Assembly: GCA_004764695.1 (NCBI GenBank)
Contig: SMSO01000031.1
Span: forward strand, 7,869,261 to 7,933,260
Direction: 5' to 3'
Source: Schizochytrium sp. TIO01
Taxonomy: Eukaryota; Sar; Bigyra; Thraustochytrida; Thraustochytriidae
DNA length: 64,000 bases
Below, piece by piece: positions 42,181 through 54,191 of this stretch (positions are counted from its first letter, which is position 1; each line of letters begins with the position of its first letter). Below the pieces are notes generated by a model, which was not told where the DNA came from, made no database searches, and worked only from the letters and a program-made list of their open reading frames with translations. Both the position numbers and the translations under genes were made by a program.

Positions 42181-44263
42181 CCATTCCGCACGTGCAAAGT
42201 GAAGTATAGCGCTGACAGTGACTTTTGGGCGTCGGGAGAACTCGGGGGAACCTCGCGAGAACCCCCTGGGTTTCTACTAGAGCTGCAGTCGAAGGACAGC
42301 GCAAAGGCCACTTGAACTTGGGCTTGGATTGTGAGTCTGAACCCCAGTGCAGAACGTTACGTTGGGCTTTGAGACCCACACGGACGGAGCATGTTCGTGT
42401 GCTGGTTTTAATAAACGTTTGGCTCGAGCTTTGGGCCGAAGATACAGGCTTTTGCAGCTCTCATGGTTGGCTGAGCTAGCTAGCTAGCTTTGCATGGTAT
42501 GTGGCTGATATGTTAGTTATGTATGCGCGGAGGCCTAAAAACACAGTAGTTACGAACTTCGAAGGCTGAAGGGGTTTTATGAATTTTAGTTTAGATAGGC
42601 GATAGGAATGCAGTTTTCGATTCTAAAACTAAGAAACAGCTCAAGTTGTAAAACATGATGTTTGGAAATTATAATTGTTAAACAGGTTACCTGTTTTATA
42701 TTTCTTATAGTTAATGATAGGAAAAGTATATAGATTTGATTATGAAAGCAGGAAAATACAAGACAATACAAGATATCAGGAGAGCGCTCGCCACCTATCG
42801 CGCGGCCGCTGGCGAGCTCTGAAAACAGCTCTCATGTACTTGCAGGCTTCAATAGAGCATGAATATACATATATATATATATATAATCATGACGGACGGC
42901 TTATTTGTTTACATAGCGGATTCAGGATCTTCACAAGACCAATCAGAGCAGATCGTCCCACAGTGAACCCGCCCTGTGACCGACCTGGTATCAGTAGCCA
43001 GCATACTATTTAGCAGGTAACTTTACCATGACTCGATGCTGCGTCTCAGATATTCAAGCTTACGAGATACTGTGTTATTCGGCTCTATTTCGAGTGACGT
43101 CTTGCGAGCTGTAGCAGAGGAACGGCGCTGGAAAGTGCATTCGCTTATTTTCTGAGGAGCCGAGACACGACACTTCTACCTATGGTTTCTTTATTTCTCT
43201 AAGTTATCTTTTAATACTTTTAATTAATTAAAACTGTCTCACCATTCTATTTTAAATAGATGGTAAGTAAATGAAACACGGAATGAGCCTCTTTCACAGC
43301 CGCAGGATTGGCCGACCTGGCGATGACTGACTGTGTTTTGTTTTGAGACATCGGCACCTTCCCTTCAATACCCCGTCAACGTTGAGGTTGTAAAGCATGC
43401 GGCAATAGATACCCTGGAAGGCTGCGACCCGGGCTGTTGAATTTGCGGGCTGTTGAATTGTTGAGTTCTATTTGTAGTTGCAGAGAAGTCGAAGTGCTTT
43501 CAACCTTAGTACAACAATCTAAAAGTAGATGACCGATATAGATTGATTCTAGCGAGCAGAAACCTAGTTGGTAAATATCATATTTAAACCAGCGCTTCTT
43601 TGTTAAAGAAGATGGAGAGATTCGCACATAAAACTGACGATGTACTAAGGGTTTGACTGGGAAAGGTATTGATGATCATCATCGTTCTTGGTACTCTGCT
43701 GAATAATCCTGTATCTTATGTTGGATGAGAGCAACGCGATCCACTCTCCTCGCTGGTACTTCAACGACTGAGTAAAAGCCAGAACACACTGAAGCCCGGT
43801 TAAGGAGTACGATTTGGTTCTTGCAGGTGATAGATCGCATAAGAATTTTGTGCTACTGTCCAGATTAAACGGAAACCTGGTTCTCTTTGACTGATCAACT
43901 GCTATAGGTTATATACTTCTCTCCTCTCTAGACATGTTGAAATTTTAGGCATGCTCTCAAACAGATGAATATATACAAGCTGACATTTGTAGCATATTAA
44001 GATTTAACTTATACATACCTAGCTAGGGTACTTACTTGTGTATCAAGGCAAAGGATTGTTCACCGGGTTGGTTCTATTACAGGTCGGTTTTCCATTGTAT
44101 ATATCTTGAGCGCTGTCCCTGCACTTTAAAAATCTCTTTTAGTTTCGAGCAAACCCGCTTTCGCAAGAAATCCAACTACCATCAGAGTCTTCAATATTAT
44201 AGTTGATACGACAGTTCATCAATTTGTAATGCAAACCATATATTAATGAGATTAGTTAGATCC

Positions 44264-44287
44264 ATATATATATATATATATATATAT
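44264..44287. repeat. (AT)n microsatellite
   Basis: About 12 AT units in an AT-rich part of the gene desert. Confidence 0.9.
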
Positions 44288-44997
44288 TCGCATGTCCAAA
44301 TCTCGCTTCATGTTCTATTTTCTGAATAAGAAAAAATCAAGACACGTAGAGAGAATCTTTTTTTAACCTCATACATATGGCAGCTCAGAACCCGCAAGAG
44401 TCTAACATGAATCATAAACCCTGTATGCTATGGTTATCTGCCAAAATGTCTAGCAAGGTCTTCACAGTCCCTTTCCCTGCAAAAGGACATTTTGCATGGA
44501 GCAATGTTCACTGCAAACACCTCTACGTCATCCACATTATGATCATCACGCTAGCCGGACGATAGCAGTGATTTTTGCAAGCAGCTTCGTTGGACCCTGC
44601 ACTGAGGAGTTGTTGCTCTTGAAGACCGTCAATTTCCCTGCGAAAGAGCCCAAGATCAGACGGTTCTCATAGATCTGCATTTGATCTTGGCCAGCAACAT
44701 CCACAAAACGACCTAGATCACCATCAGCACCACCACCACCAGTGCTACCAGCATCAAAACAGCAGCCACACCTCAGCCACACCCTGAGAAGCTTCAAGAG
44801 TTATGAAATCCCTAGCTCATAAAGGTAGCACACTAATGTCTCGCACGTGCCTCGACCCAAGGGTGACCTTTTCTAGCACTAGCCTACTACAGCTACCATG
44901 CCCCAGGTCCTATATGCAATTAATGGACTCCTATTCTCCCTCTCTCGCCTCCACGCGGCCATATTCAGATTGAATTCGAACAGTCTCCTGTGTGGAA

Positions 44998-45082
44998 GCT
45001 CTATAGCCTACTTGTAGATTTGGGTTGCAAGTGGACTAAACAATGTACAAGTGGGTTATAGGCGATATATCCCACTTGGGCA
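44998..45082 (-). repeat. 22-bp units of the TATAACCCACTTG family, both orientations
   Basis: On minus, TATAACCCACTTGTACATTG.. and TAGTCCACTTGCAACCCA.. are successive 22-base units, preceded by CCCAAGTGGGATATATCGCC. They abut a plus-strand unit TATAGCCTACTTGTAGAT.. at the other end. Core matches to the array at 15937-16046 are clear. The set lies about 1.05 kb before the helical-repeat gene at 46113. Confidence 0.55.
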
Positions 45083-45480
45083 AACTTCCGTCAAGGAACG
45101 AAGCCCGGCCGCTGAGAAGCCTAGTGTTGGGTAAGAGAGTGTTAAGGCTTGTCAACAGATAGACAGACAGCTAAAGAGTCAAGTGATGAGTGCTATAGTA
45201 AATGGTAGGCAGTCGATGTAAGTACTCGATGAAGAAATAGACTAACTTATAAAACTCGTTAACCTTGAACTGCAAACGATACTGTGATGGAGAAGAGACG
45301 AAGAACGCTGCGAGGGCCTCTGCGAATGGGGAAAACTGAACGAAAACAACGGCTTTGTAGAGTCTCGCAGGCTCACAGTAAAGCAGACATAGGCCAAAGT
45401 GAGGAAAGTTGAGAAAAGTGAAGAAAATGTAGAAAAAGAGCAGAAAAAGAAAGTACCTAATTGCTGTGGCTAGTAGTATT

Positions 45481-45574
45481 AGGTGAGTCTTATGAAAGTA
45501 GGGTATAAAATGCTATACAGTAGAGAATGGTGGGCATAAAGTGAGTAATGGAGAACTATGAATGGGTTATAAGG
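45481..45574 (-). repeat. degenerate 22-bp units of the same family
   Basis: Reading minus from 45574, units start TATAACCCATTC, ATTACTCACTTT, TTCTCTACTGTA and TATACCCTACTTTC at about 20-22 base steps. They are more eroded than at 44998-45082. An extra TTTAACCCACTG occurs on plus beside them. Confidence 0.4.
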
Positions 45575-46112
45575 TGGTTTAACCCACTGATGAGAAGGCC
45601 TTAAAGGAAGGGGCTCTCCATTCCCCCTTCGACGCCTCGCGCTCGCCGCGGAAGGCGTCTCTCGCGGCGGTTCGAGCCGCGCGGACTCCCTCGGTCGCTA
45701 AACGCGTACATCGCACGCAGACGCAAAGCCATCTCGTGAAGTTGCGCTGGAAACAGCAAGACTGAAAGCCGGGACTGCACTCATTGAGGCAGCGGCGCAT
45801 TTGAAGAAGCTCAAGAAAGAGCGAAGAAACAAACAAAACGAAAGGAGAAATATATTGAAAATTAGTGGGATAGCAAGCAAGAACCAGTTGCGTGACGAGG
45901 AAGGGAAAAGGACGTCAGCATTTGATATCTACATACCACCTCGCTCATATTACTACGTTGGACCTCGTCGTGGCAGATCACATTTTTGAGTTGTTGCTAT
46001 CAGCAGGTTCCTCCTCCTCATATACCTTTTCAACGAAATACTGTTCTACTTTTACAAACTATTTCTCTCGGTTTTGAAAGACCAAGATCTCAACTCTCGC
46101 AACGCACATAAA

Positions 46113-48168
46113 ATGGAGGTTGAGTTTAAGCAGCTTGTCGCGCAGCTCCGATCCAGAGCTGGAGATGAAGGAGAAGAGGAAGCCACAGCGCAACAAATTG
46201 CAAAGGACCTCCATGGGGCTCGCAGCTTGCTCGTCAAAAAACAGGACTTCCAGGTACTAACAGACCTTGCCCTCGATACTCCTTCGAAGGCTGTACGCAG
46301 GGCCTGTGTAGAAGCCCTCGCCACGCTCGTCCCGATTGTTAAGAACTCTGAAAAGGTCTTCGATGAGAACTTGCTCTCAGTATGCCTGGGATTTGCAGAG
46401 GATGCTGAAGCAGGTCCATCATGCTTAGCAATTCTAGTGCTAATCTTTTCCAGCAATGATCATGAACTTGTTGCTAAGGCAGTAAAACGGGGTGGCGTTG
46501 ACACGCTGCTGCGGGCCATCCAAAACGCGTACACGAGGTCAGAACCTAACCGTGTGGCAGATGTATTGCTTGGCGGGCTCGTGGCGTTAGCACAAACCCC
46601 AGAATATGCCTTAGAATTGCACGAAAAGTCTCTGTGGTCATTTCTCATGTCTATGTACGAACGAACGCAAACAGTGACAACAAACTTTCTGAGGGTAACG
46701 CAATGCGCTGTACAGCAGCTGCTTGTACCAAAATTCAGACATTGCCGGGCAAAGGATGCACGCAAGGTACTGGACCTTGAGCCCAACAGCCTTCCACCCA
46801 CAGATATTCTTTACGAGTACTTCCCGAGCAGAGGCTATACTGAAGAAGATGGTCTGGTTGACGAGTACAAGATGAATGAGGCTGACATGGACCTTGCAAG
46901 CCAAGTCTGCTACCAAATCTCACAAAGTGGCCTTCTGCTTCTTGTGCTCGGGCTTACTCGCCGGATTGAACATCATGCACTGACAGAACTTTGCCTTGAC
47001 ACCCTTGGAAACTTAGCACCAGTTATGTACAAGACGCTCACGCGGAGGTCGCGCATCTCTCTCGTCAGAGAGCTTGTCAACCTTGTGCCATCTCTGCGCG
47101 ATTCTCGACTAAGCTCAATAGTTGTTATTCTGGAAGTGTTCACTGGTGAAACAGCCAATCAAGAGATTGTCTGTCAGTGTGCAACTGTGCCTGCATTTGC
47201 TGAAAAGGGTCTGCGAATGCTTCAGCGCCATGATGCTGAGACGCGGCGTATTTGCCGATCGATTGTTGATCTCTTTTTCCAAATCAGTATGTTGCCCAAT
47301 GGGCCAGCAGAACTTAGCACACAGATGAGCGTACGTTTCCTTCAGGAAGCCATGGCAGACATTGACCAGATCAAGCTGAAGCGTCGCTCGCGTGATAGTC
47401 GTGCCTGGATGGAAGGCCTGGAAGTTAATGCTCTTCTGACGCTTATCAACGTCGCTTTACAATCTCCGGTGATGACCAGCATGACTGAAGCAAACCTGCA
47501 CCAAGCTTTAGGAGTGGCCTCCGCACGTCCCGACGAACTTGGATTGCTAGCTGTCTTGGGCTCTTCCTTTTTTCTCGGACGCTCCACGGCCGCCTATAGC
47601 TCTCGTGAGCTTCCGAGGCTTCAGCCTGAACACGTAGGTCTTTTGACCACCTTGTTTACAGCAACAGCAAACGGCGAGCCAAGCTTCGGGGAGGTTTACT
47701 GGTCCACTTCAGAGCTTTTGCAAGCGATGAACTATCTCGCATTGGCTCCTCACAATGGTATTGAGCTCAAACCTGTGCTACCGAGCATTCCTAGCGGCTC
47801 TGCGGACCATGGTCAAGGATGGCCCCAAGGCCGACGCAGAGCAGATTTCGTTACTTATCAAAGTACTCCTTAGCATGTCTTACCACAAGGAGATCATGTC
47901 TGAGTTGGTCGCTCGCCACAACCATGTAGATAAGCTCTTGCGCCAAGCCCGTCGGCTCTTAGCTGGCATGGATGATTCGCAGCGTGATATTGATACATTG
48001 TTGACCAGCATCGATTCTGAGGAAGTTGCTAAAGAGCGTTTACCATATCGATTCGGCAATTCTGGAGTTGCATTCGTAAAACGTGTTTCGCGTTCTCTTG
48101 CGCGGTCCAGCCTAACAAAGTCTAGATTTTCAAAGAGCTCCTCTGCAACTACGTCCTCTACCTGCTGA
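46113..48168 (+). CDS. helical-repeat (ARM/HEAT-like) protein with apparent frame change
   Basis: From the first ATG the frame runs to a stop at 47871-47873 (586 residues). A second frame, +1 relative to the first, is open from at least 47755 to 48168 and continues the same kind of sequence (FLAALRTMVKDGPKADAEQISLLIKVLLSMSYHKEIM). The protein is a series of paired helices like ARM/HEAT repeats (ADLALDTPSKAVRRACVEALATLV-type, LLLVLGLTRRIEHHALTELC). The end is basic and Ser-rich. Either a tiny GT-AG intron (47758-47785, 28 bp, or 47758-47794, 37 bp, both restoring frame), an assembly indel, or a +1 frameshift joins them. Joined, the protein is about 672 residues. Family and partner unknown; scaffolding by protein binding is inferred. 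Confidence 0.7.
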
Positions 48169-49276
48169 GCAGATGCTTGTGCATATTTGCACCGCCGTGA
48201 CTATTATTACCCCTCCGACTCCTACGTTCATTTGCACAATGAATGTGTCCGAAGGTCGGGGAAGAAATCGTATGTGCTTTTCCCCTTCCCACTTCTGGCG
48301 TGTAATCGTGTTGTTGTTTACAGCCAGGATGTGTTTGTACTTTTATTCTTTCCTACTCGTCTCTCTCACTCTTCTTTCCCTTTTTCTTCACTTCATCCTT
48401 TTACTGTTGTTACTTTTGCTGTTATTGTTGTTACCACTATTTTTCGTCATGGTGGCTTTTCATCATTACAAATGTATTTTGTGCAAGTAACAGAGGCAAA
48501 AGATGGCGCTCGGTCTTCATTTGTTGCCATATTTACCTTTGTCCTCAGTTATACTTTCTATTATACTTCACTCTTCAGCCTCCTTTACTGTGTTAGCCGC
48601 CAGCTTTCACTTTCTAAAAGGCACTGCAAGCAGTTTTAATACCATTATTCGCACTCTGCATGTTCCCCTTCCATCTGCATCTGTGTAACACTTCTGATGC
48701 ATTTCTAATGCATTGCTGACAACTACTTTTACTTTCCATAGCTTTTTCCAGCTTTCTTCCTCTCTGGTTCCTCCTGTTTGCTGCAGAAGTACCAGCAATC
48801 TCCTTTTATAAATTTAATCCTTTAAAAACAAAGCCAAACCATACTTTTGTTTTTTTTTTTTGCTTCCTCAGAACCTCTTATTCATGTACCCCAAAACTCA
48901 TCAAGAACGTCTCATTCGCATTCGCATTTACGAAATTCGTCAAACATCACATTTTGTCCCTTTTTTACTGCCTTACGCCGCGACGCGACCGTGTCAATTA
49001 TCCTAGGATTTCCTATGTCTAAATAGGCCTCTTAAGTTCACCAGCTAGAGAAAATGGTCCAAAGACCACTGCCTTTTCTTTCTCTACTCTGTCCTAAGCC
49101 TAGGTAGGTGCAACCTAGTAAGTGCTACTCCGCAGGCCTTTCTATAAAAACTATCAATGTTAGCAGCACTTTCTGAGTTTATTTCACTTTATGATAGTGA
49201 ATTTTAGAGTATTTATATACGTAATCAACTCTATACTCTATAGTACAGGGCGAATTAAAAGTTAATATAACCTATG

Positions 49277-49319
<43 letters not shown>

Positions 49320-49739
49320 TAAGAGAAAGAAAGAGGTTTGGCAGCTCACGCTTTTTTTTTTTGCTGCTGAGAAGAAGACGACTTGCGCAGAACAGGGTCT
49401 CTCGAGGTAGGTTGGGACGCTCGAATCGGCACGACAGGAGGCACGGATGACCATACAGGAATATTTGCTCTCAGCTCTGGAGGGCTCTTGTGTGGAGGCC
49501 TTGCTATTGGCATGACGGACTTGCATGAATGAGCGGCGGTCGGCACTCGCTGCTGCTGGTGGTGGGCGCAAAGAATGAAAGCAGACGACTGACGAGGAGG
49601 ATTCGAACGGTATATGTGCATGTAAATAACGACCATGGGGCACAATTGCAACAACTTTCTCTCGATTTGGGGGTTGATTTCACCAAAATATGGATGCTCG
49701 CAGGTTTGAGAAGCATATATACACTTAACAGGCAGTAAA
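48169..49739. other. intergenic, T-rich then mixed
   Basis: Pyrimidine-rich 3' UTR-like sequence at 48180-48880 follows the helical-repeat gene; frames there encode Leu/Phe/Ser-rich random peptides. A GA microsatellite lies at 49282-49317. The final 100 bp hold the promoter of the mL53-like gene. Confidence 0.5.
49282..49317. repeat. (GA)n microsatellite
   Basis: About 18 perfect GA units, 420 bp upstream of the mL53-like start codon. Confidence 0.95.
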
Positions 49740-50303
49740 ATGGCGACCAAGGCTCTTCAGCACGTGGCCAAGGCCTCCGTGAAGCTTGCTGCTTTTGAGC
49801 CGTCCAGTGTTCTCGCCAAGGACTTCGTCGCTGTTGCGCAGTCCCCGAAGGTGAAGAAGAACTGCCCGGCCCTCGAGCTCAAGGTTAAGGTCCTCGACCC
49901 TGCTAAGCTTACCGCGGATTACATCAGTACGTGAACTCAGCAAAGAGCTTTGGAGATAAATTTTTCCTAAACCCTTTTGCTTGAATTTAAATGCTCATCT
50001 TAACCTACCTGGTCCACTAACGACTTGTTGTTTGCTACGTGATTTGTGTTTAACGCAACATATTCGCAATATGATTATTCCTTGGGCATGTACGTGTGCG
50101 TGCGTGTTCGTCTTTCGATGATGCGAACCACCATTTGTAATAAAAATTCATCATGAATAGAATCCGACAAGAAGCAGTCCACAGTTCACCTGACATTTGG
50201 TGACAAATCAGAAAAGACCTTCGATACCACATGGAGCATGCAGGAACTCCTCAAAGCCTGCGTAGATCACGCCGATGAGCGCGAGATCGCCATCGTGAAA
50301 TAA
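49740..50303 (+). CDS. mitochondrial ribosomal protein mL53-like, two exons
   Basis: Exon 1 is 49740-49926 and exon 2 is 50161-50303, with a 234-bp intron (ATCA|GTACGT ... GAATAG, phase 1). The protein is 109 residues, close to the usual mL53 size. The pattern fits the thioredoxin-like mL53 fold of the mitoribosome large subunit: beta strand ASVKLAAFEPSS, helix AKDFVAVAQSPKVKK, ALELKVKVLD, then STVHLTFGDKSEKTFD and a C-terminal helix MQELLKACVDHADE. The VxFxDG/GD strand after the splice is characteristic. Coding sequence favours C-ending codons more than its neighbours, as for a well-expressed gene. It heads a run of four short genes that look mitochondrial. The assignment is by eye; another small thioredoxin-like protein is possible. 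Confidence 0.75.
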
Positions 50304-51181
50304 ACACCTGCCATTGAGTTCATTCTTTCCGCCTTCAACTCTTTCCTCTTCCCAACGTTTCCTATATCTCTAACACCATCCCATTAGCCACTTAAACACA
50401 TCCCATTATTCGCTTTCCATAAACAGTCTTCTGTCCACTCTATGCTCAAAATGCTCAAAACGCTTATTAAAATTAACCCCTTGTCACTTGTCGTGTTCTA
50501 TGGATCTTTTGGACCCAGAGGTAGAGCAGCAGCAGTAGCGATAATAACAACAGCAGCTAGAATGTCAAAAGTAACTCCCACAAATCACCCATTCAAATGA
50601 TAAAGCTCATCTTTACTCAAGCTTTCTCAACGTTTCGCAGGAAATCAATACGCGAGCCCACACCTGCATCCCCATTTCAGACTCAACATCAAGACCCCCA
50701 ATCTCCGCGCTCCAAATCCACATCACATTTCATCTCCTTGCCCACTCTTCCATACATCCACTTGCTGCCCTTGAACAACCACCATAAAAAGCAGTACCTA
50801 CGTTGGTCCCACATTAGGCCCCTGTTAATGTTTAGTTGCAGCTGCTTTGGTCCCACTCATTCTTTCTAATTATAGAGAACAAAGGGAGAAAGAACTTCAT
50901 TGCAGTAGCTGGGAATAGAAGGTCCTAGTGTGTTTGTAGGGCAGCGAGAATAAGAGGTCTAAAAAGAGACCTATCAAAGTTGCGGCAGCGAGGCCTTTTA
51001 CTTGCTGTGCGGCGACAGCGTGCATTTCCGATTGCCGTGCTCCGCCGCGCCGCAGAGGCAGCAGCTCCGGGCGCTCAAATATTGCGTGGAAGGCCCGCGT
51101 CATCGTCTGCTGTGCTTTTTCTTCGCGAAAAGGCTCACTCCTGGTTGATTTCGAGCCCGAAGGCTTGAAAATCTATAAGCA
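50304..51181. other. intergenic, 3' UTR and promoter
   Basis: No coding signal. GC rises toward 51180 next to the start of the SRP54 M-like gene. Confidence 0.5.
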
Positions 51182-52353
51182 ATGATGATGCTGCGCAGCG
51201 CCTCCTTTGCCGCCTCGCGCGGAATCCGCTCCCGCGGTGGCTCCCTTGTAGCCTCTGCCGCCAGGCCTATCGCAGCTCACCAGGCTCCCGCTCTTGCTCC
51301 GGTCCAGAGCCGCGGCTTGAAGAGCTCCGTGGTGCTCCGTGAAGGCTTCTTCGAGCGTCTCAGCAACTCGCTGCAGAGCCGCGCCGAGTCCAAGCAAGAG
51401 GCTGGCCGCCAGGAGATGGAGAAGGACCTCATTACTCTTATGAAGGATTCCGACAGCTTCCCGCTCTCTGTTTACAGGGAGGTCATCAAGGTACGTGTTT
51501 GCTTCAGCCGCAACCCATTCAATATTAGATGGATCAATTGATGATCGCAATGCTGATTTTGCGTTTGGTTTGGCATTGGTCATCTCATTCCTCGGGACTT
51601 TTGCCAACCGCATATCGTTACTTCTTTTTGTATCTGGGGTCTGAAATGAAGTTATGAGTTATCGTCTGATGATGCGAGTTTGACCTAGCCTTGTTGAACT
51701 TCGTATCAGTAAGGTTTGGATAATTCAGAACCTGGCAATTTTTGGGATTGAGACAATGTAAAGGGTACTGAGAATTACCATTCAGTTTGAAATCTATAGA
51801 GTGGGTTTTGGCGGGGTGGGAGAACTGATGGCATGACCTTATATGGTTCAATAGGAGACTAACAAAGAGTGACAATGATGAATTATTTTGATGAACATAG
51901 AACTCCGTGAAGAAGAACGAGCAGGGTGTCGCGTACTGGATCAACCGCATCCCCGGTGTGAAGCAGCAGACTGGCCAGGCTCAGACTGATGCCATGTTGA
52001 GCATCTTTGACGTGATGACCTCCAAGGAACTTAGCGGTGAGGCTGAGCTCGGCCCTGCAGAGGTGGAGCGCGTTGCCACCTCCGCTGGCGTGGAGCTCCA
52101 GGCTGTCCAGGAGCTTGTCAACACACACCGCGCCATGAGTGAGGTGCACCGCTACATTAAGCACCGCCAGAACACCAACCAGTATATCCCGGAAGACTTC
52201 CAGAGCATTATCAAGTACATGCGTGTGGACCGCGAGGCTGGTGCGCCCCAGCGTCCTCCCTTGTGGCGTGTGGCCATGCTCAAAAAGCAGTTTGATGAGC
52301 GCAACTCCTTCCGTGACCAGTACGGCCGCAAACGTCGCCAGAAGAAGTTTTAA
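51182..52353 (+). CDS. mitochondrial-type protein with isolated SRP54 M-domain-like region
   Basis: Exon 1 is 51182-51490 and exon 2 is 51901-52353, with a 410-bp intron (CAAG|GTACGT ... ACATAG, phase 0). The protein is 253 residues. The N-terminus (MMMLRSASFAASRGIRSRGG.., Arg/Ala/Ser-rich, no acids for the first 50 residues) is a strong mitochondrial presequence. A helical part follows (GFFERLSNSLQSRAES). Residues about 115-190 mirror the SRP54/Ffh M domain: IPGVKQ (like the MIPG motif), then MLSIFDVMTSKEL (like the INSMTPEEL motif), PAEVERVATSAGVELQAVQELV and a basic helix. No NG GTPase domain is present. The C-terminal 60 residues are basic and end RDQYGRKRRQKKF, suggesting RNA or ribosome contact. 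Likely a mitoribosome-associated or RNA-binding protein; the exact role is unknown. Confidence 0.75.
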
Positions 52354-52768
52354 ATCGTAAAAAAGCGCCACACACACCCTATTTTGTCCTGACTATGCGA
52401 GAGCAAGCCCAAACAAACCTTCCCTCAAAACAAAACAAAAACAAAAACAAAAACAACTGAGACTTCCCTCTACCACTCTTGCTGTACTTTCATTTCCAAT
52501 GGTGTACTGCCCTAGGGCTCTTTCTTTGACCTGATGAAGATCATGGCTTTCATCTTATTTTCTATATTCTCTTCCTCTCCTAAGTCAAGGAAAACAAGTC
52601 GTATGCCTTGTAAATCATAACTTAAGCAATCACAGCAGCAGGACAACTTCTAGAATGAGGAGTCAAGCAATAGAATTGGAGAAAATTGAGAAAATCAAGC
52701 AAATATTATTAGGTGGACCCCATGGTCCTTTGCATGCTTGTGAGATCTTGCACAGGCGCGCTACTTAC
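52354..52768. other. intergenic between convergent genes
   Basis: Two 3' UTRs meet here. A short A-rich CAAAAA repeat lies at about 52428-52456. No gene. Confidence 0.5.
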
Positions 52769-53311
52769 TTACTCCTTTTGGATTGCAAGGGTCCACTCGT
52801 AGATATTGTAGCTTGGGATAAGGCCATTCTTGTAGTACGGGTCGTTCTTGACAAACTCCTCGATGTGTTCCTTATCGTCACACTCAAAGTGGAAGACGGC
52901 GCCCTTACCCTCGTTGTATGCGCCACCGGCCTTGATGAATCCAGCCTCAAGCTGCTTTTGAGCATTGCCGAGGTGCTCAGGACGATACGGACCACGCTTC
53001 TCCAGAATTCCCTCGACGTAGTCGTCTACGCTCCTTACAAGGTGATTTTGGTTTACACGCATAGATTTGTAGATACATTGCCGTGACCACATCATTGTAA
53101 CCATTCTGACACAGTCAGTTTTCTGAGAAACTTATAAAGATACAATCTACCCATATCAATGAATGTCAACTTGCATTGAGAATATTTATAAGAACGTACA
53201 CATGAGCAAGTAGTGCTTTTCACGCACGACCTGAAGAGTAGGTGCAGCACGTCCTCCCAGGACGCGCTTGGATGCGGCAAGACCCGCGATTCTGGCGCCA
53301 GGCAAAGCCAT
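52769..53311 (-). CDS. YCII-related domain protein, copy 1, two exons
   Basis: Exon 1 is 53311-53200 and exon 2 is 53025-52769, with a 174-bp intron (ATGT|GTACGT ... AGCGTAG, phase 1). The protein is 122 residues. The first 27 residues (MALPGARIAGLAASKRVLGG) look like a mitochondrial presequence. The YCII (ferredoxin-like) domain then runs HYLLMYDYVEGILEKRGPYRPEHL, AGGAYNEGKGAVFHFE, EEFVKNDPYYKNGL and IYEWTLAI; the Tyr joining LLM and DYV is made only after splicing. YCII proteins are small dimeric alpha-beta barrels; some bacterial members act in dehalogenation or have an active His/Asp pair, but eukaryotic roles are not established. A second copy follows 0.9 kb away in the same orientation. 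Confidence 0.85.
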
Positions 53312-54191
53312 GATGAAGAGTCCTGTAAGTATACCTCTTGGCAGGCGCTAACGACCAAGTCAAACCGAGCTAAAGCGGTGCCCACGGAAGTTATTCCTAT
53401 CTGTCCTTGCAGCACACTCGGCGCTCAAGGAAAATATGTGTTTATTGCTGATAATATGATCTTTTCTCGGCCAGACCTATCTTTTGATTTGGCGCTGTGA
53501 CTTTTATTTTTAGTAACCAAAAGGGTATCAAAACTAACGTGCAAGCTGGGACCGTTCGTCGCACGTTACGAAGTAGCGGCAAGCAACGAAATGTAAGCTC
53601 TGCAGCATGGCTTCGCATTGTATGGTGGGATAGGAGGAAAACAGTGATGACCTGTCTTGGCGCGTGACGAGAAGGATCTGCTGAATGCTAATACACGCTT
53701 CAGATGCCATTCCGTATCGCTAAATTTTTTGCCTTTTGTTCTTTTTTTCTTTTTTAGGTCACGGTGATTGTATATAGAATCAAGAGTGTCTTGGTTCTTC
53801 ATTCTTGTTTAGCCCCCACCTTTGGTGTGGAAGTTCACTCGCATTATGCTGACGCGTTTATTTCTGGAGATTGAAAGCTATCGACCTGCCTTAGCAATCT
53901 ACAGATGCTAACTAGCATCGTTGCCAGCGAAATACCTATGTATGAATCTGGCGAGAAGCAACGAATTGCCGGTGTTAGGAGGCTTTATTGTTGCTGACAT
54001 ACAAGTTTGTGGCTCAACATTTTCTTCTCACAAGTCGAAACGCACGCATGCCTTCATCGTTGATTTGACTTGTAAACAATGGAAAATTAGTGGCAGTATA
54101 TAATTTAACTTTTTAGAAGTAATGAAGATCCGCAGGTAGGCGAATCAGGGAAGATGTGCCGCGCCAGGAAGGGATATTAATGGGGATCCCT
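53312..54191. other. spacer between tandem YCII genes
   Basis: Contains the promoter of copy 1 and the 3' UTR of copy 2. An ACTTACAG sequence on minus just before the copy-1 ATG could be a 3' splice site of a 5' UTR intron. No gene seen. Confidence 0.45.

Larger units (their letters stand above)
40443..46112. other. 5.7 kb gene desert
   Basis: No frame with recognisable content on either strand. The longest candidates (e.g. 41070-41345 plus, 91 codons, very basic; 44546-44797 minus, 83 codons) show no domain. It holds CCA and AT microsatellites, a TAGC run near 42475-42490, and three sets of units resembling the 22-bp repeat seen at 15937-16046. Confidence 0.55.

Noticed and set aside
44546-44797. 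83-codon minus-strand frame with a Gly/Asp patch
   Set aside because: The Gly run derives from a CACCACCACC repeat and there is no further support.
45655-45700. GGTTCGAGCC, similar to a tRNA T-arm (B box)
   Set aside because: The flanking bases cannot form the five-pair T stem and no matching anticodon arm or acceptor stem is present.
52655-53086. 143-codon plus-strand frame
   Set aside because: It is the antisense shadow of YCII copy 1 exon 2, which has clear homology.
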